Below the pieces are notes generated by a model that saw nothing but the letters and a program-made list of their open reading frames with translations, searched no databases and was not told the DNA's origin. Positions 49,499-58,520 of a DNA stretch of 64,000 bases are shown piece by piece. Both the position numbers and the translations under genes were made by a program. The DNA is from Ferrovibrio sp. (GTDB lineage: Bacteria > Pseudomonadota > Alphaproteobacteria > Ferrovibrionales > Ferrovibrionaceae): NCBI RefSeq assembly GCF_017994015.1, contig NZ_JAGOLP010000003.1, positions 1-64,000 on the forward strand, read 5' to 3'. How positions within the stretch are numbered: the first letter of the stretch is position 1; every line of letters begins with the position of its first letter.

Positions 49499-50611
49499 AT
49501 GGATGTCCGCGCCGCCGTTGCCTTTGAGGCCAAGCAGCCGCTCAGCATCGAGACCGTGACGCTGGAAGGCCCGAAAGCCGGCGAAGTGCTGATCGAAATC
49601 AAGGCCACCGGCATTTGCCATACCGATGCCTATACCCTGTCGGGCCTTGATTCGGAGGGCAAGTTTCCCTGCATTCTGGGCCATGAAGGCGCCGGCGTGG
49701 TGGTGGATATCGGCCCCGGCGTCACCAGCGTGAAGAAGGGCGACCATGTCATTCCGCTCTACACGCCAGAATGCCGGCAATGCGACTATTGCCTGAGCCG
49801 CAAGACCAATCTCTGCCAGTCGATCCGCATCACCCAGGGCGCCGGCCAGATGCCCGATGGCACCAGCCGCTTCAAATGCCGCGGCCAGACGGTGTGGCAT
49901 TACATGGGTACGTCCACCTTTGCCAATTACACCGTGCTGCCGGAAATCGCGGTGGCCAAAATCCGGCCCGACGCGCCCTTCGAGAAGGTCTGTTACATCG
50001 GCTGCGGCGTCACCACCGGCATCGGCGCCGTGGTCTACACCGCCAAGGTGCAGGCCGGCGCCAATGTGGTGGTGTTCGGCCTGGGTGGCATCGGGCTGAA
50101 TGTGATCCAGGGCGCGCGCATGGTCGGTGCAGACCGCATTATCGGCGTGGATATCAATCCGGCCCGCAAAGCCATGGCCGAAAAATTCGGCATGACGCAT
50201 TTCGTTAATCCGAAAGACATGAAGGATGACGAACTGGTGCCGCATCTGGTGGAACTGACCAAGGGCGGCGCCGATTACAGCTTTGAATGCATCGGCAACA
50301 CCAAGACCATGCGCCAGGCACTGGAATGCTGCCACAAAGGCTGGGGCGAAAGCATCATTATCGGCGTTGCCCCGTCGGGTGCCGAAATCTCCACCCGGCC
50401 ATTTCAGCTTGTCACCGGCCGGGTCTGGAAGGGCTCGGCCTTTGGCGGCGCCCGTGGCCGTTCCGATGTGCCGCAGATTGTTGATTGGTACATGGATGGC
50501 AAGATCAATATCGACGACCTGATCACCCATGTCATGCCGCTAGAACAGATCAACGATGCCTTTGAACTGATGCATCGCGGTGAATCGATCCGTTCGGTGG
50601 TGACCTTCTGA
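49499..50611 (+). CDS. frmA: S-(hydroxymethyl)glutathione dehydrogenase / class III alcohol dehydrogenase
   Basis: This 370-residue zinc alcohol dehydrogenase has the class III signature: GICHTDAYTLSGLDSEGKFPCILGHEGAGVV, with catalytic zinc ligands Cys and His. The structural zinc loop is ECRQCDYCLSRKTNLC, and CYIGCGVTTGIGA follows. The cofactor motif is VFGLGGIGLNVIQGARMVG. It oxidises the formaldehyde-glutathione adduct. The ATG at 49499 is preferred over the GTG at 49493. The stop overlaps the next start by 1 base (TGATG), completing the detoxification pair. Confidence 0.96.
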   Translation: MDVRAAVAFEAKQPLSIETVTLEGPKAGEVLIEIKATGICHTDAYTLSGLDSEGKFPCILGHEGAGVVVDIGPGVTSVKKGDHVIPLYTPECRQCDYCLSRKTNLCQSIRITQGAGQMPDGTSRFKCRGQTVWHYMGTSTFANYTVLPEIAVAKIRPDAPFEKVCYIGCGVTTGIGAVVYTAKVQAGANVVVFGLGGIGLNVIQGARMVGADRIIGVDINPARKAMAEKFGMTHFVNPKDMKDDELVPHLVELTKGGADYSFECIGNTKTMRQALECCHKGWGESIIIGVAPSGAEISTRPFQLVTGRVWKGSAFGGARGRSDVPQIVDWYMDGKINIDDLITHVMPLEQINDAFELMHRGESIRSVVTF

Positions 50612-51462
50612 TGCAGCGCCTGAAGCATTGGGCCTGCTTTGGCGGCGAGCAGCAGGTCTGGCAGCATCACGCGGCAACGCTGAATTGCGCCATGGAAGTG
50701 GCGGTCTATCTGCCGCCCCAGGCTGCGGCGGCGGCGGCCAGCGGTGCCGCCCTGCCGGTGCTGTATTATCTCTCCGGCCTGACCTGCACCTGGGAGAACA
50801 TGATCACCAAGGCTGGCGCGCAGCGTTATGCTGCGGCGCATGGCCTGGTGCTGGTGGCGCCGGATACATCGCCGCGCGGCGTGGATATTCCGGGCCAGCA
50901 TGATGCCTATGATTTTGGCGCCGGCGCCGGCTTTTATGTCGATGCCACCGAGGCGCCATGGGCGTCGCATTACCGGATGTATAGTTACATAACCGAGGAA
51001 TTGCCGGCGCTGATCCGGAACAACTTTCCGGTTGATGCTGCGCGCAGCAGCATCATGGGCCATTCCATGGGCGGGCATGGTGCGTTGATCACGGCGTTGC
51101 GCGCGCCGGATCGTTATCGTTCGGTCTCGGCCTTCTCGCCGATCGTCGCGCCGGCCCAAGTGCCGTGGGGCCGCAAAGCCTTTACAGGATATCTGGGCGC
51201 TGATGTGGCGGCCTGGCAGCAGTATGACGCCACCGCATTGGCGGCGCAGACGGCATGGCGCAAGCCGATCCTGATCGACCAGGGCACGGCGGACGAGTTT
51301 CTGGAAAACCAGCTCAAACCGCAGCTCTTTGCCACGGCCTGCGCCCAGGCCGGCATCCCGATCACCCTGCGTTTTCAGCCGGGCTATGACCACAGCTACT
51401 ATTTCATCCAGAGCTTCATCGGCGACCAAATCGAATGGCATGCCGAGGCTTTGCGTGCATAA
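50611..51462 (+). CDS. fghA: S-formylglutathione hydrolase
   Basis: This 283-residue esterase-D enzyme has LPVLYYLSGLTCTWENMITKAGAQRYAA and the nucleophile in SIMGHSMGGHGALITAL (Ser). Its Asp and His sit late (QGTADEFLE and FQPGYDHSYYFIQSFIGDQ). It splits S-formylglutathione to formate and glutathione, the second step after the dehydrogenase upstream. The two genes share a TGATG junction, so they are coupled. A palindrome lies downstream. Confidence 0.96.
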   Translation: MQRLKHWACFGGEQQVWQHHAATLNCAMEVAVYLPPQAAAAAASGAALPVLYYLSGLTCTWENMITKAGAQRYAAAHGLVLVAPDTSPRGVDIPGQHDAYDFGAGAGFYVDATEAPWASHYRMYSYITEELPALIRNNFPVDAARSSIMGHSMGGHGALITALRAPDRYRSVSAFSPIVAPAQVPWGRKAFTGYLGADVAAWQQYDATALAAQTAWRKPILIDQGTADEFLENQLKPQLFATACAQAGIPITLRFQPGYDHSYYFIQSFIGDQIEWHAEALRA

Positions 51463-51497
51463 ATGTGAGCCCTGGACATGTCAGGGCGGCATTCAGC

Positions 51498-51536
51498 TTA
51501 GGGTGCGGACCCATTAATAACGGGTCCGCACCCTAA
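51498..51536. repeat. Perfect 15-bp palindrome between convergent fghA and katA genes
   Basis: TTAGGGTGCGGACCC and GGGTCCGCACCCTAA are perfect arms around a nine-base loop (ATTAATAAC). No T tract follows on either strand. It lies between convergent genes; it could act as a two-way terminator or be a repetitive palindrome such as a REP unit. Copy number in the genome would decide. Confidence 0.75.
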
Positions 51537-51647
51537 TCCCGACACAACGATATCGTATCAGAGCCAGGTATTCCGGATCACATCGGCCACCGGCTCAGGC
51601 TCCATGCATGATGTGCTTTTCATTATCCGCCCCCCCTTCGATTGCTT

Positions 51648-53126
51648 CTAGTCGGCTTCAGCCAGTTCTCGCGGTGAGAGTGCCATACCGAGCGCCTTTG
51701 CCACGCCAGCGCCATAGGATGGGTCTGCCCTGGTGCAGTTATCAATATGGCGTTGCTTGATTTCTGTGGCAGCAGCGCCGATGGCACGCGCGGTATTCTC
51801 GAACAGCACCTGCTGCTGGGCAGCCGTCATCAACCGAAACAGATCACCGGGCTGGGAAAAATAGTCCTCGTCCAGACGATGGTCCCAATGCCCGGCAGCG
51901 CCCTGAAGTTCCAGCGGCGGTTCGTTCAGTGTGGGTTGATCCTGCCATTCGCCGTAGCTGTTTGGCACATAGGCCAGACGGGCGCCGTGGTTGCCATCGG
52001 TGCGCATGGCGCCATCGCGATGGTAACTGTGGAAGGGGCATTTTGGTGCATTGACCGGAATGGTGTTGAAATTGACGCCCAGGCGATACCGTTGCGCGTC
52101 GCCATAGGAAAACAGACGGGCTTGCAGCATCTTGTCAGGCGAGAAGCCGATCCCCGGTACGATATTTGCCGGAGAGAATGCTGCCTGTTCCACGTCGGCG
52201 AAGACATTCTCCGGATTTCGGTTCAACTCCAATTCACCTACTTCGATCAGCGGATAATCCTTGTGCGGCCACACCTTGGTCAGGTCAAAGGGATTGAGCT
52301 GATATTTGCCGGCATCGGCTTCCGGCATGATCTGGACATAAAGCGTCCAGCGCGGGAAATTACCGTGTTCGATCGCGTCAAAAAGATCACGCTGATGGCT
52401 TTCACGATCCGCGCCAATCAATGCGGCGGCTTCGCTATCGCTCAAATTCTCAATACCCTGCTGGGTCTTGAGCGTGAATTTGACCCAGAAACGCTGATTC
52501 TCGGCATTGATGAAACTGAAGGTGTGGCTGCCGAAGCCATGCATGTGGCGATAGCTTTTCGGGATGCCACGGTCGCTCATCACAATGGTGACCTGATGCA
52601 AGGCTTCCGGCAACAGGGTCCAGAAATCCCAATTGTTGTTGGCACTGCGCATGCCGGTGCGCGGGTCGCGCTTCACCGCGTGGTTCAGGTCGGGGAACCG
52701 CAGCGGGTCACGCAGAAAAAAAACCGGCGTGTTATTGCCAACCAGATCCCAATTGCCTTCCTCGGTGTAAAATTTGATGGCGAAACCACGAATGTCGCGT
52801 TCGGCATCGGCGGCGCCGCGTTCACCGGCCACGGTGGAAAAGCGCACGAACAGGTCGGTCTGTTTACCCAGCCCGGAAAAAATCTTCGCCTTGGTGAAGC
52901 GTGTGATATCGCCGGTCACTGTGAACCGGCCATAAGCACCGGAGCCCTTGGCATGCATGCGCCGCTCAGGGATCACCTCGCGGTCGAAATGCGCCAGCTT
53001 CTCGATCAACCAGATATCCTGCAGCAAAGCCGGGCCGCGCGGGCCGGCTGTCTGGATATTGAAATTGTCGGTCACCGGCGCGCCATTGGCATGGGTCATC
53101 GGCTTGGGCTTGGCATTGTCGGTCAT
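51648..53126 (-). CDS. katA: Monofunctional haem catalase
   Basis: This 492-residue small-subunit catalase has [16 protein letters not shown] with the distal His and [40 protein letters not shown] with the conserved channel. The proximal haem ligand Tyr is in [36 protein letters not shown] is also typical. It removes hydrogen peroxide in the cytoplasm. No OxyR gene is next to it. The next gene on the same strand (53244) is an alpha/beta hydrolase about 120 bp upstream. Confidence 0.96.
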   Translation of the reverse strand: MTDNAKPKPMTHANGAPVTDNFNIQTAGPRGPALLQDIWLIEKLAHFDREVIPERRMHAKGSGAYGRFTVTGDITRFTKAKIFSGLGKQTDLFVRFSTVAGERGAADAERDIRGFAIKFYTEEGNWDLVGNNTPVFFLRDPLRFPDLNHAVKRDPRTGMRSANNNWDFWTLLPEALHQVTIVMSDRGIPKSYRHMHGFGSHTFSFINAENQRFWVKFTLKTQQGIENLSDSEAAALIGADRESHQRDLFDAIEHGNFPRWTLYVQIMPEADAGKYQLNPFDLTKVWPHKDYPLIEVGELELNRNPENVFADVEQAAFSPANIVPGIGFSPDKMLQARLFSYGDAQRYRLGVNFNTIPVNAPKCPFHSYHRDGAMRTDGNHGARLAYVPNSYGEWQDQPTLNEPPLELQGAAGHWDHRLDEDYFSQPGDLFRLMTAAQQQVLFENTARAIGAAATEIKQRHIDNCTRADPSYGAGVAKALGMALSPRELAEAD

Positions 53127-53243
53127 GCGGCAGGTCCTTGCAGCTCAGTTGCAAAAAGGTTGGCCGCCACCTTTGGGGGAGGGATTGGGTGGCGGCCATG
53201 GCCGGAAAGCCCAGGGGGAAAGGCTTCCGAGCTAAGCGGGGGT

Positions 53244-54230
53244 TCAGACTGCCGCCTTGAAGAAGGTCAGCAGATCGGCGTTGATCAGATCAGCATTGAT
53301 GGTCGCCATGCCATGGCCAAGGCCCGGATAGACCTTGAGACGGCCATTCTTGACCAATTTGCTGGCAAGCAGCGCCGAATCCGCGATCGGCACAATCTGA
53401 TCGTCATCGCCATGCATGATGAATACCGGCACGTCAATCTGCTTCAGATCTTCGGTGAAGTCGGTTTCAGAGAAAGCCTTGATGCAATCATATTGGGCCT
53501 TGGTGCCGCCCATCATGCCCTGGCGCCACCAATTCTCGATGATACCCTGGGAAACCTTGGCGCCTGGGCGATTGAAGCCGTAGAACGGGCCGGAGGCGAC
53601 ATCGAGGAAAAACTGCGCCCGGTCGGCGATATGGGCGGCGCGGAAGCCATCAAAGACCTCGATCGGCAAGCCACCCGGATTCTTTTCGGACTTCACCATG
53701 ATCGGCGGCACCGCGCCGATCAGCACGGCCTTGGCAACCCGGCCCTTCTCGGCCCGGGCGACATAACGCGCCACCTCGCCGCCGCCGGTGGAATGGCCAA
53801 CATGAATGGCGTTTTTCAGGTCCAGCGCCCTGGCCAGCTCGATCACATCGGCGGCATAGGTATCCATCTCGTTGCCGCTGTAGGTCTGGGTCGAGCGGCC
53901 ATGGCCGCGGCGGTCATGGGCGATAACCCGGTAGCCCTTGGCATAAAAATAGAGCATCTGGTTGTCCCAATCATCGGCACTCAGCGGCCAGCCATGATGG
54001 AAAACGATGGGCTGCGCATCGCGCGAACCCCAATCCTTGAAAAAGATGCTGGTGCCGTCCTTGGTGGTGATCGTGTCCATGATGCGGATATCCTTGGCTG
54101 CGGGAGTGGGTGCGCCGGGCGAAGCCTGGGCAACAGCAGCAGCAGGCAGCACAGCCAAAGCGGCAATGCCCATGCCGCCCTTCAGAACCATACGGCGCGA
54201 CGCACTGATTGTTTGGCTGTTATTGGTCAT
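53244..54230 (-). CDS. Tat-exported alpha/beta hydrolase (non-haem chloroperoxidase-like)
   Basis: This 328-residue protein starts with a Tat-type signal ([28 protein letters not shown]). The hydrolase core has [20 protein letters not shown] and the nucleophile in [16 protein letters not shown]. The Asp is in [13 protein letters not shown] and the His in YPGLGHGM. Relatives are annotated as non-haem chloroperoxidases or arylesterases; perhydrolase activity would fit its place beside catalase, but this is not shown. About 120 bp separate it from katA. Confidence 0.87.
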   Translation of the reverse strand: MTNNSQTISASRRMVLKGGMGIAALAVLPAAAVAQASPGAPTPAAKDIRIMDTITTKDGTSIFFKDWGSRDAQPIVFHHGWPLSADDWDNQMLYFYAKGYRVIAHDRRGHGRSTQTYSGNEMDTYAADVIELARALDLKNAIHVGHSTGGGEVARYVARAEKGRVAKAVLIGAVPPIMVKSEKNPGGLPIEVFDGFRAAHIADRAQFFLDVASGPFYGFNRPGAKVSQGIIENWWRQGMMGGTKAQYDCIKAFSETDFTEDLKQIDVPVFIMHGDDDQIVPIADSALLASKLVKNGRLKVYPGLGHGMATINADLINADLLTFFKAAV

Positions 54231-54463
54231 CTGACTGCCCCGTCTGTTGCCCGCCGGCTCGGCGGCTTGGTTTCAACACGATCAGGGTGCCGGATTCTGC
54301 CCCGGCTTCACATCAGACAAACAGTATGCGGCATCATATCTTGGTATAGGGTCTGTAACGCCCGGCCTGCTCTGGTCATTTCCGCATGAGGTCTATGGCC
54401 GATACAGGAATGGCGCAACAAAGACAGCCAGGCTCAGCCCTCCACTGCTGTCACAGCCAATAA

Positions 54464-54889
54464 TTATTCTGGCGCCCAATACCAATCCTGCTTCCGGCTT
54501 CCAGGCAATGCCACAACGACATCACTATTTGCTGCGGCACAGACCCGCATCCGCAATGGTCGTTCACCGCCGGGCAGGCACATGTCGCGCATGGCACAGC
54601 CAGCGATAGGCGCCGCATCAGGCGGCGGCAACATAGCCTGGCAGCTCGACTTCACACGCTGGTCCAGCCCGGCCAGGGGATCGCGGGTGGGCGCCGCCTC
54701 GCTTGGGCGGCTATTCTGCACCGCAGACGGACCACCTGCAAATGGACCTCGCGCCAGTGATGTCCCGCCTCCACCATCCAGTGCACCAAGTGCCGCGCTC
54801 ACCAATGGCAGCAGAGGGGTGCAGCCACTGCTGAGCAGCAGCAGAAAAGCGCCGGTGACAAGACGGATATTGCCGACGCTAATTTTCAT
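54464..54889 (-). CDS. Small lipoprotein, last gene of the surface-fibre operon
   Basis: This 141-residue protein has a lipoprotein signal (IRLVTGAFLLLLSSGC, lipobox). The mature part is Pro/Ala/Gly-rich (ALGALDGGGGTSLARGPFAGG) and the second half has paired Cys residues in CQAMLPPPDAAPIAGCAMRDMCLPG. No family is recognised. The start overlaps the Sel1 gene stop by 4 bases (ATGA), so it is co-transcribed with the CsgG-like operon. Confidence 0.7.
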   Translation of the reverse strand: MKISVGNIRLVTGAFLLLLSSGCTPLLPLVSAALGALDGGGGTSLARGPFAGGPSAVQNSRPSEAAPTRDPLAGLDQRVKSSCQAMLPPPDAAPIAGCAMRDMCLPGGERPLRMRVCAAANSDVVVALPGSRKQDWYWAPE

Positions 54890-55866
54890 AAGCTGGCTTT
54901 TAACAACGAAGCCTGCTTGCGCTGCTGCTGCCAGAGCAGTGCCGCTTCCGTTGCGCTGGCCACATCAACCGGCGATAATTGCGGCGCCAGTTCATTGATT
55001 GCCCTGGAAGCGGCTTGTTTGAGAATTGTATTCTGGCTTGTAGCTACAATCAGCAGCCATTTCAGTGCAGCCGGCGGATTAAAACGCTCGTCTCGCGGGC
55101 GCAATAGCAGCAGGGCCAGATTATATTGTGATGTTGCCAGGCCCCGGTCAGCCGCCATGTTATACCATTTACAAGCCGCCTTGAAATCCTGCGGCACTCT
55201 TGCATCGTTGTGATAATGCTGCCCAAGAAAATGCTGAGCATCGGCAATGCCGTTTTCGGCCGCATCCATCATCAGGGCCATGCCGCGCTCGCGCTCGGCC
55301 ACCGCATCGCCATCGTGAATGTATAATGCACCCAGATTCGCCTTGGCTTCAGGCAATCCTTGTGCGGCGGCGGTTTCAAACCAGGTGATGGCGCTTTCCC
55401 TGTCACGGGCAACGCCATTGCCAATAAGCATCAATTGCGCCAGGGCATTCTGCGCTCGGGCATGGCCTGTCCCCGCTGCGCGCTGAAACAGATGAACTGC
55501 CTTCTTCCTGTCTTGCGGAATCAGAGCGCCATGTTGATACAACATGCCCAGCACAAAACATGCGCCAGGGTGATTCTGCATCGCCGCTGCGGAAAGCAGC
55601 AGGCGGCATTTTTTCCGCCCAGTAGGACCCAGCTTCCCGACCAGGCCCAATACGCCCAGCCGGTATTGTGCTTCCGCATCGCCGTTATTGGCAGCGCGGA
55701 TCAAATCCTCCAGATCGTTGAGCGGAAGCGGCGGCATTGTTGCCACGCTACGCTGTGGTGGCGCAGACTGGGCCATGGCACCGAAGCTGCGCCGCGCAAT
55801 GGCATACATCACCATAGCCAGCATCCAGCGCCCATTCATTGCCGATCCTCCCGCAACCGTCGCCAT
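54886..55866 (-). CDS. Sel1-repeat protein
   Basis: This 326-residue protein contains about six Sel1-type repeats, for example AANNGDAEAQYRLGVLGL, AAAMQNHPGACFVLGMLYQHG, AAGTGHARAQNALAQLML, AAAQGLPEAKANLGALYI and AADRGLATSQYNLALLLL. The N-terminus has a hydrophobic stretch that may anchor or export it. Sel1 proteins act as scaffolds. It lies between the small secreted protein gene and the lipoprotein gene in the same operon. The ATG at 55866 or 55839 could be the start; I use 55866. Confidence 0.85.
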   Translation of the reverse strand: MATVAGGSAMNGRWMLAMVMYAIARRSFGAMAQSAPPQRSVATMPPLPLNDLEDLIRAANNGDAEAQYRLGVLGLVGKLGPTGRKKCRLLLSAAAMQNHPGACFVLGMLYQHGALIPQDRKKAVHLFQRAAGTGHARAQNALAQLMLIGNGVARDRESAITWFETAAAQGLPEAKANLGALYIHDGDAVAERERGMALMMDAAENGIADAQHFLGQHYHNDARVPQDFKAACKWYNMAADRGLATSQYNLALLLLRPRDERFNPPAALKWLLIVATSQNTILKQAASRAINELAPQLSPVDVASATEAALLWQQQRKQASLLKASL

Positions 55867-55874
55867 GGTTCACC

Positions 55875-56279
55875 TTACGGCTGATTGTTGCTGTTCTTTT
55901 GCAGCGCCGTGATCGAGTTATCAATCTTGGTCTTGGTGTCGGCGACTGAATCCTGGTTTCCGGCGCTAGTCTGATCGGCAGTCTGGCCGACACTCGCAGT
56001 GGAGCCACCGGTCACGGTCTGGTTGACCTGATTCATATTGGCGATCGAGGTCGAGCTCGAACTGTATTGGGTGACATACTGGTTGAGCGCGCCCATGCCA
56101 CCGGCCGAGGCAGCACTGTTGCTATCCATACGGCCCTGGAAATCGAATTGAGCAGCCATGCTGGGAGCACGGGCGGGGAAATTGTAACCCTCGCGGCCCA
56201 TCTGCTGGGCCGTGGCGGATTGACTGATGATCGTTAGTCCGGCCAGTGCGGCAAAGGAAAAGAGCTTTGTCCAAAACAT
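55875..56279 (-). CDS. Small secreted Ser/Asn/Gln-rich protein (HfaA- or curlin-like by context)
   Basis: This 134-residue protein begins at the ATG at 56279, five bases after GGAGG. A signal peptide (MFWTKLFSFAALAGLTIISQSATAQQ) precedes the mature part. It holds the phrase REGYNFPARAPSMAAQFDFQ, then Ser/Asn/Gln/Thr-rich sequence (YSSSSTSIANMNQVNQTVTGG). The length, secretion and composition resemble HfaA or curli-type subunits, but repeats with the curlin spacing are not clear. It lies between the HfaD-like and Sel1 genes. Assignment is from context. Confidence 0.55.
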   Translation of the reverse strand: MFWTKLFSFAALAGLTIISQSATAQQMGREGYNFPARAPSMAAQFDFQGRMDSNSAASAGGMGALNQYVTQYSSSSTSIANMNQVNQTVTGGSTASVGQTADQTSAGNQDSVADTKTKIDNSITALQKNSNNQP

Positions 56280-56370
56280 TTGAGCCTCCATTGATGGAAT
56301 TTGAAAAGTGGCAATGGGAAAGAGAGCAAGAGTGGGGAACATCGCCCTCTTTCCCAAAGCCAAAGGTTGG

Positions 56371-57372
56371 TTACGGGGTCGCAACCACCGGAGTCTTGAC
56401 CGTGATGGAGGCATTGTTGCCCACCGCGGTGGCAACCGAGCTCACGACCGGGCGAGTCAAGCTGCCCAGACCGCTGTAGTTGCTCAGCGTCACGCCAGTC
56501 ACCTTCGAATTCGCCTTCACATCGGCGTAAGCGAACTGAACGACATCGCCGATCAGCAGGCCATCAGCCGCCGTAGCCGGAGCAACGGCAACAGTCAGGT
56601 TATTGCCAACCGCCGTGGCCGAGCTATCAACCGAGGCATTGAGAATGTCGCTGACAGTCGACTTGGCTTCGATCTTGGCCTTGGTCAGGCTGCCGTTCAG
56701 CGCCAGGGAAGCAAGGGCGCCGGCAACAGTCATGTGGGAGTTGTTGGTGCCGAAATTCGGAATCGCACCAAGCTCGCCACTGCCATCGCCGATGGCAAAC
56801 TGGCCGATATGCAGTTCAGTCGCCACATCCGACGCGATGCTCATGTTATTGGCAACCGCAGTGGCGGTGCTGAGAACAGAAGCCAGATCGGTAGCAGCCG
56901 AGAGCACGGCAGTGGCCGGCACTTCAACCGTGCCAAGCGCCAGCGTGCCAACCACGGTGCCGTTGACATTGGGCATCTCATCGCCCTCATCCACGGTGCC
57001 GCTCAGCACATTCGCGCTCTTGAAGCTGTCTTCCAGCACCACCACGCCGGTCCCGCCGAGACCATAATGGAACTGGAAATCGACATTGCCGAGATCCACG
57101 GTGCCAGCGGAAGCCGGCTGGGTGTTGGTGGCGCCTTCGACGATCGAGGTCGCTGTCACATCACCAATACTGCCCTGGAGACCTTCAATCATGGTCATGC
57201 CGGTCGGCGCGATATTGATATTGACATTGACATTCTTGACCACGGTCTCAGTCACCGTCGCATCCCAGGTCCAATCGACACTGTCGAAAGCGCGAACCGG
57301 GGCAGTCGACATCAGCGAGATGGCAACCACAGATACGCTAGCCAGCAGGCCAGCCTTGATAATGCTGTTCAT
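56371..57372 (-). CDS. Large secreted repeat protein, HfaD-like by context
   Basis: This 333-residue protein starts with a signal peptide (SIIKAGLLASVSVVAISLMSTAPVRA). The mature part is Val/Thr/Asn/Gly-rich beta sequence with at least three copies of a TAVGNN-like motif: ATAVANNMSI, SATAVGNNLTV and VATAVGNNASI, plus INIAPTGMT. Such AVGNN repeats occur in HfaD-type holdfast adhesins. The start overlaps the CsgG-like gene stop by 4 bases. It is the likely exported fibre or adhesin of the operon. I see no membrane anchor. Confidence 0.6.
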   Translation of the reverse strand: MNSIIKAGLLASVSVVAISLMSTAPVRAFDSVDWTWDATVTETVVKNVNVNINIAPTGMTMIEGLQGSIGDVTATSIVEGATNTQPASAGTVDLGNVDFQFHYGLGGTGVVVLEDSFKSANVLSGTVDEGDEMPNVNGTVVGTLALGTVEVPATAVLSAATDLASVLSTATAVANNMSIASDVATELHIGQFAIGDGSGELGAIPNFGTNNSHMTVAGALASLALNGSLTKAKIEAKSTVSDILNASVDSSATAVGNNLTVAVAPATAADGLLIGDVVQFAYADVKANSKVTGVTLSNYSGLGSLTRPVVSSVATAVGNNASITVKTPVVATP

Positions 57373-58199
57373 TTCTTCGTTCCTTTGGGTTTCGAGAGGG
57401 ATTCTTCAGCATAGGTGGTCCGTTCGAGCTGGCACTCGGCCGAACTCGGCAGACCCATGTATTCCGTCATGATTTGGTAAACAGCCATCTCGACGACGGA
57501 CCTCACACCGAGCTGAAGTGGTTCGTTTTGAATACGCCCCGCATCAAACTCGACGAGCCTTGAGCCGAAGAAACGGAATACGTTTGCTTCGACCTCATAA
57601 CCAAAAATCTGTTTTTGCAGTGAGCTGACAAAGCGCACATCGAAGCTCTGCGAATTGACCACCCGGACATCCAGCCCAACATTGATCACCACCGTGCGCG
57701 CACCACCACCGATGCCGCCAACCGAAAGCCGCGCACCTTCGCTGACAATATTGTAATTCAGTTCCGTCAGCGCCCCCATGACAACAAAGTTGCTGGCACG
57801 AATGGGCGCCGCTGTTTGCGCCGGCGCCTGCGCCAGCTTTTGCTCGACCATACGGGCTTCAGCCAATGGAATACGCAGATCAAAGCGTTCCACCAGATTG
57901 ACGCGCCGTGTCTTGTAGAAGGCGCTCATCATCATTTCCGTGATGCCTTGCGACAGCACCGCGCCGTTATTCGAGCGATCAACCTGGCCGGTCTTGTCTG
58001 CCACTTCGCCGATGGTGAATACAGGCAGATTATTGCCTGGCAGTCTGGCCAGCATGGTCAGGCATTGCGAATAAGGTGTGTCATTGTTGGTGACAGGGAG
58101 GCCGTAGGTTGGGCGAACGCCCTGGCTTGGATAGACGTCTTGTCCGGAGCATGCGCTCAACGACAAGGCCGCCATGGCTATCATGGGCAAACTGCGCAC
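57369..58199 (-). CDS. CsgG/HfaB-type outer-membrane secretion lipoprotein
   Basis: This 276-residue protein starts at the GTG at 58199 (GGGAGAG just upstream) with a lipobox (ALSLSACSG). The mature part has the CsgG core: TIGEVADKTGQVDRSNNGAVLSQGITEMMMSAF, VERFDLRIPLAEARM, FVVMGALTELNYNI and RTVVINVGLDVRVVNSQSFDVRFVSSLQKQIFGYEVEANVFRFF. CsgG/HfaB forms a nonameric pore for curli or holdfast proteins. It is the first gene of the operon and divergent from a LuxR-type regulator. Confidence 0.85.
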   Translation of the reverse strand: MRSLPMIAMAALSLSACSGQDVYPSQGVRPTYGLPVTNNDTPYSQCLTMLARLPGNNLPVFTIGEVADKTGQVDRSNNGAVLSQGITEMMMSAFYKTRRVNLVERFDLRIPLAEARMVEQKLAQAPAQTAAPIRASNFVVMGALTELNYNIVSEGARLSVGGIGGGARTVVINVGLDVRVVNSQSFDVRFVSSLQKQIFGYEVEANVFRFFGSRLVEFDAGRIQNEPLQLGVRSVVEMAVYQIMTEYMGLPSSAECQLERTTYAEESLSKPKGTKK

Positions 58200-58520
58200 C
58201 GAACTCTCCCGTCTGTTATGGCGTGGGGTGTTTGACCGAATTTGCAATTCCAGGCCTTGCACCAACACCGTGATCTTCTGCCGCCACAATACGGATTGCT
58301 GACGAATACAGAAGGAAACAGGTGGTCGGATTTCCGCGCAAAGGGAGTAGGCGTTTTCGCGCCGTTATCTTTAGTGAGTGAAGCGCCCTACCTCTTATGC
58401 TTTGCATCCAATGCTGTAGTCGGCAGACGAAGTGACTACAGTGCGGAAGCAGTTTCTGCGTAGAAATACGGGCAGCAATAATGTCCTTGCGGATAGCCTG
58501 ATGACAAAAATGGGAAAGCA
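58200..58520. other. Divergent promoter region of the CsgG-like operon and LuxR-type regulator
   Basis: The 321-base region carries no supported gene. It must hold both promoters. I see no confident -35/-10 pair or palindrome. GTTATCTTTAGTGAGTG and nearby AT-rich stretches are candidates for regulator binding. Confidence 0.5.

Noticed and set aside
49469-50530. 353-codon minus-strand frame over the formaldehyde dehydrogenase
   Set aside because: Antisense shadow; the plus-strand zinc dehydrogenase is unmistakable.
51747-54389. Very long open frame (880 codons) on the plus strand
   Set aside because: It lies antisense to the catalase and the alpha/beta hydrolase, which have clear motifs. High GC content with wobble-position bias creates long antisense frames. 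The translation shows no domain.
56308-57414. 368-codon plus-strand frame over the AVGNN-repeat gene
   Set aside because: Antisense to a gene with a signal peptide and coupled operon structure.
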